Origin: Saccharomycopsis fibuligera x Saccharomycopsis cf. fibuligera
Taxonomy: Eukaryota > Ascomycota > Saccharomycetes > Ascoideales > Saccharomycopsidaceae
DNA length: 64,000 nucleotides
Direction: 5' to 3'
NCBI GenBank assembly: GCA_001936135.1
Contig: CP012818.1
Location: 1,798,001 to 1,862,000 of the forward strand
Shown here: piece after piece, positions 59,997 to 64,000 of the stretch
Numbering within the stretch: the first letter of the stretch is position 1
Layout: each line of letters opens with the position of its first letter
Notes under the pieces: model-generated
Seen by the model: the letters and a program-made list of their open reading frames with translations, nothing else
What the model was told of the DNA's origin: nothing
The model's database searches: none
Position numbers and translations under genes: made by a program

Positions 59997-62033
59997 CTTA
60001 GGTAACCGTAGATATGAAAAATGGTAACGTCTTTGATCAGAAAGTATTAAATAACAAAGTGTGGTGAACGTTATAATAGTGGTAGTGGCGGTACTAAGTA
60101 CTAAAGATTAAAGGAGATTTGGTATACTCGCTAAAAAAATGGAATCAAAGGTTTGGAGTGACAGATGTCTAGGATATTGACAGATGCCTTTGCTGACTGT
60201 CAGATGTCTTAAATATTAGTGTTTCAAGAGTATGTCTTAGGTTAAGAATGCGAACAAAAGCTAATCAAGCTAAGACATTGCAATTAATTGAAAAGATCGG
60301 AAATCCTTGAACATTTATATGAAATTTTTTCTTCTTACACCTTCATATTACTGCCTGCTTGCTAAAAGCTTCTGATTGCCCATTATCACAGAACAATACG
60401 ATCTCCAGCCGACTCGAATAAGAAGCTCTAAAATTCGATGGCAGTCAAGTTTGCATGCTGCTGGCTGATGATTTTTGTCCGGCGTTTGCTGTGCATATGT
60501 CGTGCATATCAACATATTTTTCCTAACTCATGTATGCAGTAATATGCATGAGAAGCTGTAGAAAAACGGCTGAGAGTTACAAATGACCCGCCTCATCTGC
60601 CAGCACCCTGATTTCATCAAGAGTGCTTGACGAAAGTCTGGGAAAAAAAGAGTAAATTTTGGAGATTTAACAGCAAGATATCTTTGATCTTAGTTAAATC
60701 TATTATTGATTTTCTTGATTCAAAACTGGATAGTTTTAGTGGGCTTGCCATCTTTTTTCACCTTAGTTTTTTAATTGGTTTCTTGGTGGTGTAAGAGATA
60801 GTGCAGTACAATGCATATATCATGCAGCCATCTCTTTTCCATACGATAGCGCTTTGCATCAGGGCTTGTCGATGTTTACACTGAGGCCTAACTGATTCCA
60901 GCAACACTAGTCGCCGGATATGGAAAGCAAAGATTTCTAATAACGGCAGCCCTTATTCAAGCAGATCAGAGATCCCGCGACCTGAATTTATGATTCCATC
61001 TAAAATTTAGATTTCTTTCAAATACAGATCAAGCATTATGCAGTTCAGCATGTATGTGTGCCTTCTCAATTTGTGAAACAATCCTCATCGCATTTCTTGA
61101 TTCAGCCCACCGAATTTGCATTGCAGTAATTGAGGCATCAAAGCCCAGCCCATAACATTTGCCTCACACAATCGATTTTACTTTCCTACCCATTTTTTTC
61201 AACCTAGTGGATAAATTTGGTCATTTTTTTTTATTGGGCAGCATAAATGTCTACACTAATCAACCCGTCAAATTTTCGATTTTGCTTTTGAGCTGGTTTT
61301 GACTCTACGTGGGAAATGGGTAGCATCCTTTCTTCCTAATCAGGCCAAGTTGAGGATCTTTTAATGCATTGTCTCATCAAATTCTCATCACTTATATCAT
61401 CACTATCTCATTAGGCTGGCTCATATGTCAGCAAAAATTGTGCTTTATTGAAAGCACTTGTGCTGGTGAGATGTATCTGGCGCGCTTCTTGATTTGATTT
61501 CAAATCAGCAATAATGCGAGGCACCTGTTTTCCTGGCTGCAAAATAATTGGATGTAGCCATTCCAAAAACCTTTTTTGACCGTTTTTATTGATTTAGGTA
61601 TTTAACTAGCCAAATCACTTCTAAGATTAACTATATTCTGTAGTTTGAAATTTGATTTAGCATTACACTTTCCATTGCTGGTAGCAAGGGTTCAAACTTA
61701 GTCTTGTTTCTTTTTTCAATGAAGAACAAAGGCTGAGCTTTTATGTAAGAGTACAAAAAAGCCACATCGCTGCGGAGCAAGAAAAACAAAGGAAAGTACA
61801 TCTCTATAATGTTTTGTATTTAAAATTGCAAAAAGGTATCTAAAAGTGGACAATGTAAATAGGCAAAAAATAATGATGAGATAAAGACAAAATAGTATAC
61901 AAATAATTTATCAGGTTCTAAAATATAAAGCGGAAAATTGGAAAACAATTTGGCAGTTTATCAAAAGTTTGTAGAGAACTTAACTAGAGACCGGCTCCAT
62001 CTAAAGCGTATAAGACAAAACAGGGGAAAAAAT

Positions 62034-62072
<39 letters not shown>

Positions 62073-62103
62073 AAAGGCATAAGTAATAATTTCTGATAAT
62101 TAC
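59997..62103. promoter_or_regulatory. 2.1-kb intergenic region between the two exo-glucanase genes
   Basis: No gene seen. It is promoter for the N-extended glucanase and 3' flank of the second. Near 60159-60215 CAGATGTCT or a close variant occurs three times. A 32-nt A run (62039-62070) lies 34 bp beyond the stop of the second gene, again poly(T) on its sense strand. Confidence 0.5.
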
Positions 62104-63375
62104 TCACTTGCAATCATTATAGGTTCTTTTGGAGACAGGATTTGGAATAACCCCGTTCTTGACCAATACTTGGAAATCCCATTGATCAGAATCTCCCATC
62201 TTCCAGTTCCAGAAAAACCAACCATAATTCTTTTCAAAAGCATTGAATTCAGCTTGAACAAATCTGCTCATTTGCTTCTTGTCATTACTGCTCCAGTTGG
62301 AAATCTTTTTAGTGTAAACAGAATCGCTGTTAGCATCAAAAGCAGCGGTAAATTCACCAACAACTTCCTTATAGTTCAAGCCAGAGATCTGGTTACCCCA
62401 CGAACAAACTTGTTTGATTTTTCCTTCATAATCCAAGCTTTTATAATAATCATTGTAAAGCATATACAAATGGGTATCGTAAATGAGATTTGAGCCACTA
62501 TTGTAAGACTTCCCAGTCCAGGCACCTTGGCTCTGATATCCATCATGCAAGACAATGTTTTGCTTAGATTTGACTGTATTTCTAATTTCTGTGATTGCTC
62601 CCTGGTAAAAATTAGAAAGAGTGTCTTGAGTAACACCATTGTTACCAACCAAAGGTTCATTAACAAGTTCGATACCAATAACAGTGTCTTGGTAAGTTGT
62701 TCCACCATACTTGTTGAATATGTATCTGAGAACTTTCTTAGTATCATCCATGTTATTGTAACCGGCCCAATCGTGAGTATTTTTGTGACCAGAAGAGTCG
62801 TAGCCATTTTGTGACCCAGGAACACCATGCAAATCAATCCAAACTTTCAAGCCGTATTTTTTAGCCCATGTCAAAGATTTTTGAAGGTAATTTTCTTGAG
62901 AACCCTTGTAATATTTGTCAGTACTTTCCAACATGAAGGCCCAATGTCCTATTGGAATTCTAACGGCATTCAAGCCATAACTTGCAATTTCTTCAAAATC
63001 ACTTTCTGTTATAAAGCTACTGTAATGCTTCTCAAGAAGAGATCCACACTTCAGATAACCCAAAGTTGCGCAAAAATTAAACTCATCTCCTGGAATATTA
63101 CCATCAGAAAAATATGTTTTTGAAAACAAGTCAGTGTTTAACCATGGTTCAAGAAGCAACCACCCACCCAAGTTGACACCTCTGATTGGATCTTTGCCCT
63201 TATTGTATGAATGAAAATTTCCATAACTTCCTTTATTACTGTCTCCTTCTTTCGTGACATCCAAGAAGTAAGCAGAAGTTGGTGCTCCTCTTTTGTGTAT
63301 TTCAGTAGGTGCTGAAACCACAGGTGATATATGCGATAATAAGAAAGCTAAAAGAATTGAGATGATGATACGCAT
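62104..63375 (-). CDS. XOG1: Secreted exo-beta-1,3-glucanase (Exg1/Xog1 type, GH5)
   Basis: Main exo-1,3-glucanase of the wall. The 423 residues have a signal peptide (about 1-21, cut after VSA), a Kex2 site Lys28-Arg29 before the mature protein, and the GH5_9 domain: RGVNLGGWLLLEPW (65-78), DEFNFC, GLNAVRIPIGHW, DLHGVPGSQNGYDSSG (181-196), acid/base Glu240 in GIELVNEP, nucleophile Glu341 in VGEFTAAFD, and WFFWNWKMGDSDQWDFQ near the end. Length and Kex2 processing match C. albicans Xog1 (438) and yeast Exg1 (448). It is the shorter paralogue of the upstream-extended gene at 58.1-60.0 kb, in the same orientation, so a tandem duplication with later change is likely. Confidence 0.93.
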   Translation of the reverse strand: MRIIISILLAFLLSHISPVVSAPTEIHKRGAPTSAYFLDVTKEGDSNKGSYGNFHSYNKGKDPIRGVNLGGWLLLEPWLNTDLFSKTYFSDGNIPGDEFNFCATLGYLKCGSLLEKHYSSFITESDFEEIASYGLNAVRIPIGHWAFMLESTDKYYKGSQENYLQKSLTWAKKYGLKVWIDLHGVPGSQNGYDSSGHKNTHDWAGYNNMDDTKKVLRYIFNKYGGTTYQDTVIGIELVNEPLVGNNGVTQDTLSNFYQGAITEIRNTVKSKQNIVLHDGYQSQGAWTGKSYNSGSNLIYDTHLYMLYNDYYKSLDYEGKIKQVCSWGNQISGLNYKEVVGEFTAAFDANSDSVYTKKISNWSSNDKKQMSRFVQAEFNAFEKNYGWFFWNWKMGDSDQWDFQVLVKNGVIPNPVSKRTYNDCK

Positions 63376-64000
63376 TTCAGCTCGGAAAGTTAGGTTCTAT
63401 TTAGGATGGAATAAAATAATTTTTTTTTTTTTTTTGGTTAGATTTGGTTGTACTAGTTTTGGGCAGTTTTAGGTGTGAATTTGGACCTGGGTTGAGAATG
63501 TGACGAGTAATAAACGAGTGACTGGTTTGGAAAAAAAGGATTAAAAATGTTTCTTTTTTGCCTTTTATCTCTTCGACGCTTTAAAGAAAAAAGATTGAGA
63601 GCAGATCCAAAACTTTGACATAACTCACAAAAACCAGCAAAGCACTTTATATTTGACTGTGTTTGACTCAACTGGTGCTCTTCATTACTAGTTCGCGGCG
63701 AGATGAAAGTCTATTGTCTTGCGGTAACAGGATGGTAGCGGTTGCGTCATGCATGCTGCTCAAAGACAGCGTCGACCTGCATTGGGGTCCTTACTGGCGG
63801 AAAATCCATAAGCATCTGTTAGAGTAAAACAGGCCTTGGGTATTATCTGATGGTTGGTAATTATTCAAAATATTGAGTAGCGAGGTAAGTTTTTGGTAAT
63901 AAATTTTATCATAAAGATGCTAAGATATTATTGTCGAAGATTAGCATAACTTATTCTCGAGAAAAGAATTTTTGTGTTTTGTGTCATGTTAAATTATTAC
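63376..64000. other. Promoter of the Xog1-type gene, window end
   Basis: About 625 bp with a 17-nt T run (63419-63435) just before the glucanase gene. No further gene is seen. The window ends in AT-rich sequence. Confidence 0.5.

Noticed and set aside
60150-60220. Repeated CAGATGTCT, considered as a telomerase RNA template or telomere-like repeat
   Set aside because: Units are irregularly spaced, vary, and lack the GGTGT core seen in Candida telomere repeats.

Overview
The window looks like nuclear DNA from an ascomycete budding yeast. It has compact, intronless genes with clear Saccharomycotina relatives (MIR1, UAP1/QRI1, KRE9, MSL1, ENA-type Na+ ATPase, MDM38, DUT1, ALA1, JLP1, MTR2, ASH1, exo-beta-1,3-glucanases), nuclear tRNA genes with B boxes, and long poly(dA:dT) runs. 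It is probably a CUG-Ser clade yeast. CTG is almost absent from conserved genes, even the GC-rich MTR2 and KRE9 where CTC is common, and appears mainly in fast-evolving regulators. One CTG falls in the ASH1 zinc finger where I recall serine in relatives. No species is assigned. Protein descriptions here use the standard code, so occasional Leu residues may really be Ser.

Layout. 1-19.8 kb: mitochondrial phosphate carrier, UDP-GlcNAc pyrophosphorylase, KRE9-type wall assembly protein, an unusually long U2B''-like RRM protein, an ENA ATPase, MDM38/LETM1, dUTPase and an unrecognised secreted protein. 19.8-22.7 kb: a broken, internally short Ty3/gypsy element with identical 254-bp LTRs and a 5-bp target duplication, inserted just upstream of tRNA-Ala(AGC). 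23.5-36.4 kb: alanyl-tRNA synthetase, a large Zn2Cys6 regulator, a JLP1-type dioxygenase and an NCLX-like cation/Ca2+ exchanger. 37.2-41.3 kb: a GPI protein that also carries a PIR motif, then a decayed mannoprotein gene. 43.9-49.6 kb: a Sur7-family protein, MTR2 and ASH1 in a relatively GC-rich block. 49.6-55.0 kb: a 5.5-kb gene-poor stretch with an intron-bearing tRNA-Lys(CTT), inverted repeats and degenerate repeat copies, a candidate regional centromere or element graveyard. 55.0-63.4 kb: a DAL5-type permease and two paralogous GH5 exo-glucanases.

Themes. Cell wall construction recurs (UAP1 makes the chitin/GPI/N-glycan precursor; KRE9, the GPI/PIR protein, the decayed mannoprotein and both exo-glucanases act at or on the wall). 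Two core enzymes, ALA1 and DUT1, each have two in-frame ATGs, the first adding a basic, mitochondrial-looking leader. These are the best regulatory predictions in the window. Other points worth checking are the AT-hook/U2B'' architecture, the tRNA-Ala/ALA1 linkage, the isolated G-quadruplex motif upstream of MDM38, and sense-strand oligo(dT) tracts just after several stop codons.
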